Below, piece by piece: positions 45,301 to 58,787 of a DNA stretch of 64,000 nt (its first letter is position 1; every line of letters begins with the position of its first letter). This stretch comes from Vespa crabro (taxonomy: Eukaryota; Arthropoda; Insecta; Hymenoptera; Vespidae), in NCBI RefSeq assembly GCF_910589235.1, contig NC_060964.1, forward strand, positions 2,946,490 to 3,010,489, in the 5' to 3' direction. The notes beneath the pieces were generated by a model, which saw only the letters and a program-made list of their open reading frames with translations, did no database searches and was not told the origin of the DNA. A program made the translations under genes and the position numbers.

Positions 45301-47282
45301 TATGGGTAAAGATGCCCCAATACCGGTTGATAAATTATCTTCTAAAAGATCTGTTGACACAAATGGTCCAAAGTTAGAACAATTTCTATTACGTATCTTT
45401 CTCTGGAATCCTATTTGGCTTGAAGTAAGTATAACTTTATTAAATGAAGTAAATCATTAATTTACCTTGAACTATTTACAGGAACAGCAACGTTTGAAGC
45501 GAATGCCACCTATTCTTAAAGAAAATGAATTACATCCTATGTTAACTTATTATAAATCTTATAATGACTATTATAAAATTGCTGAACCTCTATTATTGTT
45601 AGAAATTTGGTACGGCATTACTAGAGAATTTGAGATGATAGAAAAGAATACAAAGTACGTCTATAATGAAATGATGAATTAAATAAAAATCATTTTCTAT
45701 TAAAGAAGTAAAAATATATCAATAATTTATCACATACAGGCGACCCACTATGATGTGTTCTATAGTGGAAAAATCTTTTAAAAACATCCACGTAGCAACT
45801 GGAAATATACATTTATCATCTTTGATAGTGCAAGTATTAGTTACCAAAGAAAACTTATCTAAACAAGCTCATCCTAATTATGGAGATCTGGTAGTTTTTG
45901 AATATGAAAAAGGAAAACACATTTTTCAGAAAGTATTTGCTTATGTTACATCTATGCATCAAAGTATCATAACGTCATTTACAGAATACAACAAAGATTT
46001 AGGTAAATGTATAATATTATATTACATAAATAATGTATATTACATAAATAATGTATATTACATTATTTAGTGATGTTATTTTTAAACTGTTTTTTATTTA
46101 TTGATATTTTTACAGAAAAATATGTGAAAAGGCCATATGCCTTATTGACATATACTATTATGACAAGAAATGTTGAAGAGAATTTTATAATAAACCGCAT
46201 TCAAAGAATAAGAACTGTGACATATCTACGCTCAAATATAAGAATGATTCAAGCAATACAATATCTTCCACAATCTCCTCTTATAAATTTAATTTTATAT
46301 CCAAAAGTTGAAGCATTTCAATTACCTTTAATAGAAGTGCACAATCGTCAACTTACAACAAAGGTAAAGTTACAAAAAATACAAGTGGTATAAATACATA
46401 CATTATATAATTAAAATAATTCTAACAAAAACAGGATAAATTGAATCAGAAACAATTAGAAGCTGTTGGTAGAGTAACAGGTGCTGTAATACAAAAGGAA
46501 CCTAAAATTTGTTTGATTCAAGGACCTCCAGGTATATAAATATTTACAAAGTTATATTATATTCAGGTATATAAATATTTACAATTTTATAATTTTTATA
46601 TTACAGGAACAGGAAAATCAAAAGTTATTGTAAATATTATAACAGAGATACTATATGGTAATAATAGATATCAAAACAGTAAGTCTGCTCTACGAATTCT
46701 TGTATGTGCTCCATCTAATGCAGCTATTGATGAAATTGTATTAAGACTTCTTGCCATTAGAGCTACAATTAAACGTAAAACAATTTATTTCTATACTGTT
46801 AACATAGAATCATATATTGAGTGTAAAGAAAATAATATACAATTGTCATTTTTATTATATTATTTAGAAAATCGTTTTAAAATGGTCCGTATTGGTAAAC
46901 CTGAAACTATGCATTTAACCGTAAAAGATATTTCTTTAACTGAATTGGGAAAACGGGATGTTAAACGAATGACTACAAATTATGCATCAAAAAATATTCC
47001 AATTGAAAGTTTTGAAGAAGAGGTAAAATCTAATTTAATTTAATTTTATCTAGATAAATACATATAAATTTTATGTGAAACAGTTTTAATGCATTATACA
47101 GTTTAATAATTTTTCAGAAAAAACTATTGGAAGCACGTATTAATGGATTGAAATGTGAAATTGCAAATTCACAAAATATAGATGATATTTACAGGAAACA
47201 TCTCAAACTGAAATTAATAGATATGAGTACAAAGTATGAGTTATTAGAAAATCATAAATCAGTAAGTATATATATACATATA

Positions 47283-47334
<52 letters not shown>

Positions 47335-48868
47335 TCTATATACATACATATGTATTATATATATATATAAGTTATAAAAAAATTTATTATTATATATATA
47401 TATAAGTTTTAAAGAAATTTATTTTTTTAACTAATAAAAATAATGCAGATGAATGAAATGAATAACAAAGAACTGGCAAAATTCCAACGTGTTGCAGAAC
47501 GTAGAATTCTTGAATGTGCAGATATAATAACATGTACACTTTCCTCATGCTATACTAATCAAATGGAATCCATTTTTGGGTAAGATTAAAGTATAGAAAA
47601 GTAAAATTATAAAGAAAGTTATACTATACTTTCATTTTTTAATTTTTGTTGTTGTTATCTATTATTAGTTACAATATTATATGTAAAAATTTTTGATATT
47701 ATCTCTTTTATTTCTTATAGTGGAAATAAAGAAAAAATATCAGTCTGCATAGTAGACGAAGCTACTCAAAGTTGTGAAGCAGAAAATTTGATTCCCTTAC
47801 TACTAGGTGTGAATACATTAGTTCTAGTGGGAGATCCTAATCAGTTACCAGCGACCATAATAAGTCAAGTATAATCTATTATATATAAAAATTACTTAAA
47901 ATATTCTTTATATAATCATTATAATTTTATGTTCAAATTTAATTCATAAAATTTTTTTTGATTATGTGTTTAGCAAGCAAAGAGATTTGGATTAGATCAA
48001 TCATTATTTTCTCGTGTGCAAAATGCATTTCTGAAATTGAAAAATAATCCAATAATTATGTTAACAACACAATATCGTATGACATATGCAATTTCTTATT
48101 TTCCAAATAAATATTTCTATGGAGGCAAGTTAAAAAATGAGGTTGAACACATACAGGCATTTCCAATGTACAGTTATCGAGTTTTTAATATTAATTCAAA
48201 TCAAAACAATGATAAATTTTCGAATACAAATGAAGCTGAATTTATATCAAATATAATATTATGCATAATGAATAATTTCAACTTACATAAAGGAAAAACT
48301 AATATTTCTATTGGAATTTTGACACCGTACAATAACCAAAAATATTTAATTTTAGAAAAAGTCAATGAAAAGTAAGATCTAATAAGATTTTTTTCATTAT
48401 TCGCACATTGATATTAATTTGTACATTATACAATCATTATATAAATTTACTTTTATATAGAATATCAAATGTATCTGAAAGTATACAAAAAAGATTTACT
48501 GTCGAAATAAATACAGTTGATAGTTTTCAAGGACAGGAACGTGACATTATATTAATGTCATGTGTAAGAAGTCATGGTATTGGATTTTTATCAGATCCCC
48601 AAAGATTATGTGTAGCTTTAACCAGAGCTAAACATAGTTTAATATTATGTGGTAATTTTAATACATTTATGGTACGTATTGATCTTTTAAAATGTTAACG
48701 TTATATGAAGAGATAAATTTTTTATCATCATTAATATTTATTTAATATTACTTTCAGCGGGACCAAATGTGGAATGCATTAATATCGGATTCAAAATTAC
48801 GAAAGATTTATTATAATATTAATTCAAATGCAAGTCTAAACGAAATAAAACAATACATCATTAAATAA
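42376..48868 (+). CDS. SETX: Senataxin/Sen1-type helicase with N-terminal FHA domain, 1735 aa
   Basis: Fourteen exons: 42376-42459, 42548-45424, 45482-45654, 45740-46002, 46116-46363, 46435-46531, 46607-46774, 46868-47022, 47118-47261, 47449-47579, 47721-47868, 47974-48371, 48461-48671, 48758-48868; total 5208 nt, all phases consistent. An FHA domain lies at about 10-105 (SRQH 47-50, DLGSSNG 64-70). An Asn/Lys/Asp-rich linker of about 850 residues with basic stretches follows, then the conserved pre-helicase region. UPF1-like SF1 motifs: Q-type LNQKQ 1218-1222, GPPGTGKS 1245-1252, CAPSNAAIDE, VDEATQS (DEAT 1459-1462), GDPNQLPATI, QYRM 1529-1532, SFQGQERD from 1650, ALTRAK 1681-1686. All catalytic motifs are intact. 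Senataxin unwinds RNA-DNA hybrids (R-loops) and aids transcription termination; that role is assigned by family. Human SETX has no FHA domain. The 46775-46867 intron is 93 nt and open, so it could be retained in frame. Confidence 0.9.
47263..47332. repeat. (TA)n microsatellite in helicase intron
   Basis: TA array just downstream of the donor at 47262. Confidence 0.93.
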
Positions 48869-49052
48869 ATAATTATTTCGAAGTATTATGCCTTTCTGTT
48901 TGTGCAGTGCACAAGTTGGATAAGTATAATCGATGTTATTTATGTAAATGATGTAAATGTTTTTTTCTTCCATATAAACATTAATTTAATCGTTTTTTAT
49001 ATAATTATTTTGTATGTCAAATTAAAAAATAATACATTTATTTCCTTTTTTC

Positions 49053-49103
49053 AATAAATTTAATGAATCATTTATATATAATGTCCACATTTATATGAAT
49101 AAA
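49053..49103 (+). terminator. Candidate poly(A) signals of the helicase gene
   Basis: AATAAA at 49053-49058 and again at 49098-49103, about 190-235 bp after the stop codon. A further AATAAA overlaps the stop region at about 48864. Confidence 0.45.
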
Positions 49104-49507
49104 CATTTTCATGTATTTTCTATCTTATCTGTAATAAATATCAATAATAACATTTAACAATTCTCTATTCTGCTTGTTTGCTTTTCATTCTAATCTTATT
49201 TATGTATATTGTTTTCTTAAAATTAATCTAAATCAGTCTTCTAGTCTTTCTTAATACTTTTTTTGTTTTTAAACATTATCAAAATTATATAATATGTTTA
49301 TAAAATTAATCTTCATTGCATTAAAATATTTATATTTTTGTTATTTCTAAAGACACTTATGAATGTATAATTTTAAAGAAAGAAAAAAGTAATATAAAAA
49401 AAAAAAATTTATAATTGCATTCAACTTTCGTTAAATATTATCGAATCCACCGATGGTATCGTCTATAACCTGGTAAATTTCCTATTATTTGCTATCTAAG
49501 TTACGTA

Positions 49508-49693
49508 ATTGGTTTGTTTCGTTTAGAAAAATATACACGTCCATACCGATTGGATGTTTCAAACGGTACATTAGGTAATATCCAATAGCTGTAAATTTTT
49601 GAAATTAATTAAGGGACAACTTCAAGCTCGTTCTTTTTAATGAAAATCATCCGACAGTTACACGCTTGAGTGTTATCCAATGTTATCTATTGG
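49508..49693. promoter_or_regulatory. Cluster of five CCAAT/ATTGG boxes
   Basis: ATTGG at 49508, 49549 and 49689; CCAAT at 49582 and 49677. They lie 1.2-1.4 kb before the crotonase-protein ATG and probably just upstream of its noncoding first exon. NF-Y-type binding is inferred from the motifs only. Confidence 0.4.
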
Positions 49694-49799
49694 TTAATGA
49701 TTGTAATTGTGCGTGAAAGATCATTTTAGGATAAATTAACAAATATTATATATTACTATATTTTTATCGTGATATTATTCATTAAAATGTTATTTTAGC

Positions 49800-50840
49800 G
49801 ATGAATAGTGTCAAGTGATTAGTTTTTCTCATTAATACCAATTTATTAGTAAAGTAGGAATCTTGACGTCAGTGGTGCGTGTCTTGGATTTTGTTCTTGT
49901 AAACATTACGCTTAGAGGCCGAGAAAACTATTTCCTTTTTTTTTTATATGTTATATATATATGTATATGTATATATATATGTATATATATATACATATAT
50001 AGGGAAATAAAGGATACAAGTTTTGTTGACGTTTTTTCGATCGATAATAGATCTGTGAATTGCATTGATTCCATGGAAATTCGTGAGATGTAATTATAAA
50101 CTGGAATATGTAAAGTGTATTTATCTTCGTTGCTTGGTAAGGTTTGCGATCTGCCATTAAAATTTTCTGCAGTCTGAAGGAAAATTTAATCTTTCTTCTC
50201 GATAAATATTTTCATTGATTTTGATTTATTATTATCAACGCACCTTATTATCTTCAATGAAATATTTTTAATTAGCTGTCTTTCAAGTATCCATGCATCG
50301 TTTTACGCGCTGTAGATTGATTACAATTAAGTCTTAAATCTAAGAATCGGTGAACATATTTTAATAATTGAAAAACGATTTACCATCCATTCGTGACAAT
50401 TTAATAATTATTAGACGAATGATATCAAATATGATCGTTACCTTTCAAACATATAAACCAAATTGATATTCTATATGAGCAAAAAATGCAACCCTGTAAG
50501 GTTATGAGCATCTGTATATAATATTTCTGATGACAAGAAAGCTAATGTGCATGCGTATATTTTCTTTTGCGAATAAATTGAAAATATTTTATTATTATAT
50601 TTGAATTTATTCACTATTAGAAATATATTTGACTTATAAGAAGCTAATATTTTGCTATAAATATAATATACAAATGGTTTTCTTTTCTTTTTTTTTTTTT
50701 TATTTATTTAGTAATAACAAAATTATAATATATTTTCTATTCTACTTATAATAATTTGTCAAGTACATTTATATACAGAATTCTGTATTTTATACACACA
50801 TATATACACATATTCAAGTATTTTTGCTTTTTTTTCACAG
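49800..50840 (+). other. Probable first noncoding exon and 5' UTR intron of crotonase gene
   Basis: The coding exon is entered from an acceptor ...TTTTTTTCACAG at 50840, so a noncoding exon lies upstream, most likely in 49800-50160. I could not fix its boundaries. The interval has a TA/TG array at about 49950-50000 and no coding ORF with support. Confidence 0.4.
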
Positions 50841-50888
50841 GAAACTCCATGCTGTAATATTTAACTGTAACGACCTTTCCACATTATA

Positions 50889-53800
50889 ATGGAACAAGTA
50901 GATACAACATCAGATGAATGTATTAATAAAATCCAAGATGGAGATATCATTATAAATGAGGAAATAGTTAACTTTGTGGAATGTCCACATATAGAGAACG
51001 TGGTGAAAGTATCAACTAATATTGAAAATAAAATTGATAAAGATCTTCAGAGTACTTGTAAAACAGTGTTATCTGATGATATTTCTAATGTGCAGACAGA
51101 TACCAAAAATATATTCAAAAATGAACTGCAAGCAGTAGATAAGGAACAGGAAAATTTAGAAAATGGTAATGAAGTATCAATTAAAGAAAATTATAATGAT
51201 TCGTTTGAAGTATCACAAAATACGATTATTACGGATGCATGTGTGAAAAATACTGATCATCAATGTGCTGAAAAAAGTATTCAACTTGTTAAAGAAATTG
51301 ATGCCTTATCCGAAAAATCGGTTGAAATAGATAATGGATCTAATCTTACATCAATTATGCAATGTAATAGTACAAAATCATCAATAATATCTGAGGAGGT
51401 ACTAACAGATAATAATACAAAGAAAAACAAGAATAGTACTGTTTGTACAATATTAGATATAACAGAATCAGAAAGTGCCAATATTCCATGCGATGAATTA
51501 CTTGATTCATTAAATCAAGTCTCCAATGATAAAGAACATTCCTTACATGAAACTGTTAAACAAATAAGTAAGGATGATGATAATCAAAACAATTCAATAG
51601 TTATGGACGCAGAACTAAATAAATTAGTAGAAGAAAATACGGAAGTCGTTGTTGTGACGGTTGAAACCATACCTGTTCCTTCTGATTCTAGCAAGCAGAA
51701 TACAATGCCAATTGTATTGGAAGAAAGAACTGACATGATAAATGAGAAAGATTTAATCGCAACAAATAAAGAAGATGATAAAAATGATTATAAGAATAAT
51801 GATTTGGAACTTATCAATTATCATCAAGAAGATAACAGCTCTGTAATAGAAGTGATTTCGACAGAAATTGTGCAATCAAAAGATGCGGAGATATGTGTAT
51901 CAGAAAATAAGACTGAAAGCATAATCGAAAATGAATTGGATACAACATTAAAGGATACAATAAATGAAAAATGTCATATTAGAGGGAATTTACGAAATGA
52001 TGATAATGAGAATGAAAATATTTCACAAAAAAATAACGGCAATACTAAAAAACAGAACATCTTATTGAAAATTGATATAAAGAAAGAAATAATAAGTGAA
52101 ACCCATGCTAATATAGACAAAGTATCAAAAATAAAAGATGTGTCTATTAAAGATAATGATGTTAATCTTCCTGCATGTACAATAAATGCGAAATCAGATA
52201 TTATAATTGAATCAGATATAGCATCAGCATCTAAAAGAAGTGTTATTCAAGATATATTTGATGATTGGGGAGTAGAAAATCCTGAAGAAGAAAATCAATC
52301 AAATCCTAAGGTACAAGATTCGGTAGAAATCGAATTGAAAAGCTTATTGGATGATCCTAAAAATATAGAAAGCATAGATAATACAGCATCATTAAAAGAA
52401 CAAAAAATTTGTTCCAATGACAATAAATCTATTATTGATGTATCACATAATACTGTAGTTTCTGTAGATAATATAAGAGAACAAACTTTAAAGGATACAA
52501 TAGAAGAAGAAGAACAAACGCAAAAGAAAGAAGTAACATCTCAAGAAAATCCTGTAACATCTATAATGCAAGAAAAATTAACTCATTCATTATCACAAAA
52601 TCTTGGAAAATCTACACGAAATGTTACTCAAGATTCAGTTTTGTCTCATCAGACAGTACAATGTAATGCTACAACAGTTAAAAATCGTAATCGTCATTTA
52701 ACTAGTCAAATAGTCTCACCTGCAGAAGTAACAGAAGTATTAAAGGAAAGATTACGAGAAAAACAAAAAATCGTCGAAGCACCACGTGGGCCAGATATAT
52801 TCTTTGTGAAAAAAATAACGCAAAGATTATCAAGCAAATTAGCTGGTGGTTCTATATCTTCAATGCCAGCACTTATACCATTACCACATCCTGTTCAACC
52901 TGCAGATAATTTTAATAAGAAAGATACAGAAAATAATTCTGTGCAATCTACAAAAGAAGGAAATTCAGATAATAAGGAATTATTAGCAATCTTAGAAGGT
53001 GATGTTGATCCAGATTGGTCCAATTTAAAACCACCAACACTTATAGATGAGGGAAAAACTTCAGTAAACATTGAACATAATGAACTTAGTTCACCTCCTA
53101 AACTTGATCCTTCGGTCGAACGTGAATTAGCATTAAAGCAACTTCTTGAATTACCTGTAACACCATTAAGGAAAAGCACTCCTAAACGAAAAAAACCGCT
53201 TAAATCAGGACTCAGCAGAATATCTAAAAACATTGATAAGAATGTTGAAAATGGAAACGAAACAAAAGAGATTGTTAATATCGATTTAATAGATGAAGAT
53301 ATAAAATCTAATACAAATGATGAATCTTCTCCAGAGGCTAATGTTGTACGTTCAGCTACGCAAGAAGAACAAAGACATCAAGATATAACTGGACAAGATG
53401 TACGAAGTGATGAGTCAAGATCAGGTAGAAAGCGTAAGCCAACTGAAAAGGCAAGAGAACATGAACAGAGTATAACGAAACGTCAAAAAGTTTACAAAGG
53501 TAAAGTCTCCTTAACTAAGAAGTCTGAACCAAAACAAAATTTAATTGATGTTAATTCATTAAACAAAGATCAATTAGCTACAGATAATGTTGTGTTATCA
53601 GGTAGCACAGATAATGAAGGAAAAGAAACAGTAACAAAGGAAGTAACAAATAAACAATTTACGAATAAAATAGAGAAAATTTTACGGAAAGCTGAAAATT
53701 CAGCTGTTAAAAGACCAAAGCAAAGTCTTACCAAGAAGGGACCACAACCTATTGCACCAAGGAAAATGTTAAAACTCATGCGACAAAAAATGACATCAAA

Positions 53801-56800
53801 CAAAAAATCTGTTAATTTAAAGACGAAATTGAATACAGCATCAAAGAAATCTAAGAGAGTTACAAAACCGCAGAAACGTACGGTAGATTCAACGAGTCCT
53901 GGAGATTCTAAACCTAAAAAGAAAATTATTAATGAAATAGATAGATTACTTCAAGATGAGGGAGTTGTAAATTTATTATACGACGTTGAACAGCCTGACA
54001 AAAAACGTTTAGTACCTATTACAAAATCACAGGCAAAAGTGATGGATTTACAGAAAGTACAACGTGAACTTAAAATCAGAAAAAAGTTGGTACGTAATGC
54101 CGTTCTAAGGTTGCGTACAACTACACCTGGTATAACGAAAGTATCACCTAGATCTACAAGAACTACTGTACATTCAAATGATTCACGAAATGATCAAAAA
54201 ACGAATGAACAATCCAAAACTGTAAAGCCAACCACTGGATCTTCACCAACAGAATTTATATATCCTGCAAAAATTAGAAATGCTGCAGATGCATCCATTA
54301 TAATCAGAAGGCATTCATCTAGTTCTTTTTCTAGTGCATCTGGTAGTCCTAGAGTTAGTATCGATGGCCCAGATAAACAGACTTCTGATAGTGTTCGAAT
54401 AGATGAAGGTTCACATTCCCTCAGATCTATGAAGAGGAGACATTCGCAAGAAGATAGAATGCATATAAAAAGAAACAAAAAAAGGGAACAAAAATATGAT
54501 ACAGATAATGTAATTGCTTCAAACGAAGATAAAACAATAGCTATAATGCGTCCAAATAAAAAATCAGATATGAAAAGACCAGACAAAAGTTTTAAACAAA
54601 TGGAATCCTTGGTTAGCGATGAAAGTAATAACGGCATTCAAAGTAAAGTTATTACAAGATCTAATGGTGCAGCTGCAGGAAAAGTAACGTCAAAAAGTAG
54701 AAAAACTGCCAAGAGTAAAGTCACTTTTGCAAAAGGAAATGACGATGAATATGAAGATTTATCAAAGGAAGAAGATGAACTATCTGCCTGTCTTGCAGAG
54801 GCAGCTACTGCTTTATCAATAGTGAGTGCCTCTAACCGGTCAGGTAATATTACGATGAATCGTAAAAACAAAGGTAAGCAATTGTTTTGGTTTTAAAGTA
54901 TAGTACATATTTTTTATATATTTCATATATATATTATTTTACAGTAAAATTCTTATTACACTTTTTTTGTTTTGTTTTTTTTTTCTTTTTTACAAAATAT
55001 AAAATATATCATAATTGCCTGTTATAAAATAAAAATATTAAAAAGAAGTTCATATATATATATACATATTTCAGTGAATCCAAATATTGCAAAAATATTG
55101 GAATTAACTGGTAATAAAACAAAAATAGAAAGTCGATGTCTATTCAGTAATAAGGAAATAAACGTGCGTAAGCATGGCTATCTTGTACAATTGATACTTA
55201 CTCCTTCATCCTCTACAAAAATAAGAAATGCTCTTACACTTCAGGTAAAATAATATATATGTTAAAAAAGTAATGTTACATAATATGTCTAGTAATTATT
55301 GTGTCGTGTTAATAAATATTTTTAATATATAATTATATTTATCTTGCTCAATTATAGGTAATGCATGAACTTCGTGAAACATTATCAATATTAAAGAAAG
55401 ATGATGACTGTAGAGTAGTACTCTTGACTTCAACTGGAACAAGTTTTTGTGAAGGGTTGGAACTTTCCACATTATTGCATCCAAACAAGGAAGAACGACG
55501 ACTTCTTGCTCAAGAAATGGCAGATGCCGTCAAGTATGTTATTTTTAAAAAATATTTGTGACGCGACAGATTTTGGACATTCATATATTTCTAGGGATTT
55601 TATAAAAAGTTTAGCAACTTTTAATAAACCCATAGTAGCTGGCGTACAAGGTGCTGCAATTGGATTAGGTGTAACTATGTTACCATTATTTGACCTTGTA
55701 ATAGCCAGTGATAAAGCAACATTTAATACTCCCTATGGTAAATTGGGACAAATTGCAGAAGGTGCAGCTGTTTTCACTTTGTCGCATATTTTAGGAAGTG
55801 CAATAGTAAGTAAATATATATATATATGTATATATGTATGCATATGCAGATTTCAAATTCTTTTTTAATTGATTTGTTTCTTATTTTTTTTTTTTTTATA
55901 ATTATATAAACAACATTGATGTGACAAACAGGAATATATTTTTATCTAATTCAAGTAATTTACATAATTTAACATACAAACCATGAAATTATCTATCACA
56001 CGCTTATGTTCTTAGTTTACGTTCTGTTTTGTTAACGTCATCAAATTTGCCTCGTTGAACGAACTATAATAACTTCGGTGACGCTGGCACAGCAGACGAA
56101 AGGTTAAAAACTAACACACATGTGTATTTTAAAAAATATATAAAGTGAAAAGATAAAAAAATAAAAATTTCAAAGTCGCATTTTATATATATTTTAAATA
56201 TGTAATTTAAATATCATGTTATACAAAGATTATCTATATATATAAATCCTTATATCATAAAATAAGAATATTAACACTAAAAAATTATATGAAATATATT
56301 TTATATTATTATAGACAAGTGAACTACTTTTGGGTGGAAGAACTTTGACAGCAAGTGAAGCATTAAGAGCTGGTCTAGTTACTAGAGTTTTATGGCCAGA
56401 CCGTTTCCAAGTAGAATTATTACCTTCTTTGAAGGCTATGAGTGAACAATCGTCTCAGGTAAAATTATTGCGGTTAGATTAAAATTTGTTTATAATTATC
56501 TTTATAACAGATCTATATAAATAGATAAAATCAATTCTATGAGAAAAAGATAAAGAGATATATATTAATCTTTAATGAGAATAAAAATAAGCTACATAAT
56601 TAAGACCAAAGTAATTCTTTTATATTCTCTTTTGTTTTATTTTTGTGTATATGTAAATTATTTTGTTCCTTTCTATAATTAAAAATAAAGGTAAATAATG
56701 ATTCTTAATATTTTTTTATATAAAAATATTTTTTCAATACATAATAAATATTGATGTATATTACTGTATAAAAGCATATACTTAAATTCTTATACAAAAA

Positions 56801-57005
56801 TTTGCAGTTACATTTATTGCTATCAAGTGTGTATTTATTTTTTTATTTACAGTCTATGGAAGCAACAAAAGCTTTACTACGTCATAGTCTACGAAAAAAA
56901 TTGGATGCAGCATTGGAATCAGAAACATATTTATTGATTCAACATTGGTGTTCTACAGAATGTCAACTTGCTATAAAAGCTTACATCGATGGAAAGATAG
57001 AATAA
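50889..57005 (+). CDS. CDY-like crotonase-domain nuclear protein without chromodomain, 1612 aa
   Basis: Six coding exons: 50889-54873, 55075-55244, 55358-55533, 55595-55805, 56315-56458, 56853-57005; total 4839 nt, phases consistent. The first 1330 residues are one giant exon: acidic Asn/Ile/Ser-rich at first, then Lys/Arg-rich, with NLS-like GRKRKP at 846-851 and several basic clusters; mostly disordered. Residues about 1362-1612 form a crotonase (enoyl-CoA hydratase/isomerase) fold: FCEGLE 1415-1420, GAAIGLG oxyanion-hole loop, TPYGKLGQIAEGA, LLGGRTLTASEALRAGLV and a C-terminal helix. The layout matches the C-terminal half of vertebrate CDY/CDYL corepressors. The two hydratase glutamates are not in their usual places (Thr and Tyr instead), as in CDY proteins, implying CoA binding or scaffolding rather than standard hydratase chemistry. 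No chromodomain is visible. The nuclear role is inferred. Confidence 0.85.
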
Positions 57006-57107
57006 AGAATGATAATGGTAATATTTGTGTATAATTTTTATTCTACAAATATCATTATTAAATGTAGGATTGTGCCCAGAAATAATTAAGGATATTCTGG
57101 ATATGGA

Positions 57108-57113
57108 AATAAA
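57108..57113 (+). terminator. Poly(A) signal of the crotonase-domain gene
   Basis: AATAAA 103 bp after the stop codon, followed by a T-rich stretch. Confidence 0.55.
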
Positions 57114-57529
57114 AAAATATTCTGTTTCTTGTAATCTTATATAGATTCCATTAAGTTAATCATTATTTATAATGGATTGAGCAATTCCACCAATTAAAAA
57201 GATTTATTTTAGTAAAAAAAAAAAACAAAAAGAAAAATAGAAGTATTTTAATTTAATTTAATTTTTATTATATATGCAAAGTAAAATTACATGCTGCAGA
57301 TATTCATCGAATTCAGAGAAAGTATTGATAATACGTATATTCTGCACTGTTAATAAGAAATGGTGATAAGATTAAAGAAATGAAGAAACCAGATGTGAAA
57401 TGAAAAGATGTGGTGATATTGGTGTGACATTTTACGTCAACGCACGATTATTTTAAGTATAAAAAATAAATATTAAATCATTCGATCAGATGGACTATTT
57501 TAATATTAGACCATTTAGGCGTATAAATT

Positions 57530-57632
57530 TATTATATATAAACATATATTATATATATATATTATATATATGTAACATGTATATAATATACATGTATATA
57601 ATATACATATATATAATATATATATATACACA
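57530..57632. repeat. Interrupted (TA)n array
   Basis: TATATA runs with ACATG/ATGTA interruptions that form self-complementary segments. Confidence 0.85.
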
Positions 57633-58787
57633 TAACATACTAACACTTTTCTGCAATATGTCATTATTGTTAGAATAAAATAAAGAAGTAACTATTGTAA
57701 AAATACGATGCATTTGTATTCATTATGTATATTGATTGAAAAAAAATCTTTAAATCCATTTGCATATAAACGTTCGATATTAATTTGCTTTACATTAAAT
57801 GTACAGCTGTGCCTTGGTCTATTATCTCTATATAATTAATAAAAAAATGAAATAAAATAAAAAAAGAAAAATACAAGAAAAATTAATTAAATTAATTGTA
57901 TCAATAACAGCAAATATGAATTTATATAATTTGGATGTAATTGTGCATGTAATATTTTAAAAATATTATATTACTATTCATTATTTTTTTTATCATTCAT
58001 ATGTAATTGTTAAATCTTATTTGATCTTATTATTATACGATGTACCAAAAAGAGTTCTTTATATTTTGAGGTTTATAATATTAGATAAATAATGATATAT
58101 AATGTGATATTAAAATGTAAATTTTAAAACAAATAACGCGAAGAACGCATGTTTTTTTGACGCGTATTACAATTTCCCTCCAAAATATATCTAAATAATA
58201 AAATATTGCAACAAAGACCAGTATTTCTTTATGTATACATTATAATTGTATTCTGTAATTTGAATAATAATGTATAATTTGTGTGTATTCAAATTCGCAT
58301 CCTTTCTAAAAATGTCTATACTTTACTATTGGATTTATAAAGGACAGACGAATGAGATTCATAAAATATAATGATATATCATTAAATACTGTTTAAAAAC
58401 ACAGAATAATTTGTAAAGAACACAATATCTCTTGTACAAATATTACATATTGTAAAATTAAGCCATTCTAAAAGGTGTTATATTATCGATAAATATAAAG
58501 CTCATACAAATATAAATGAAATATTCACAAGCTAATTTGCATGTATTAAAAATATATGATAATTTATTATATATATATATGTATATATATAATAATAATA
58601 ATTATTATTATTATATATATATGTGTGTATATGTATATATTATATTTCAGTGTAATAGTAAACATCGCGAATATATCAGTTAATTACAATCAATGGACAA
58701 TTTTAGGCAACTCTTGTACATCAATTCATACATTCAAAAGTTAAAAAAGTTTAAAGTTACAAACGTTATGAAACAGTGAATTAAGAT

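Larger units (their letters stand above)
57006..58787. other. Convergent intergenic region
   Basis: Lies between the 3' ends of the crotonase and supervillin genes. AATAAA at 57108-57113 (plus strand) probably serves the crotonase gene. Also contains TA-rich arrays at 57530-57632 and 58560-58640. No gene seen. Confidence 0.6.

Noticed and set aside
46070..46115. Open frame continuing upstream of helicase exon 5
   Set aside because: Intronic sequence. The acceptor TTTTTACAG at 46115 and phase match to the previous exon define the true boundary.
54194..54871. Minus-strand ORFs opposite the giant coding exon
   Set aside because: Antisense shadows of the strongly supported plus-strand coding exon.
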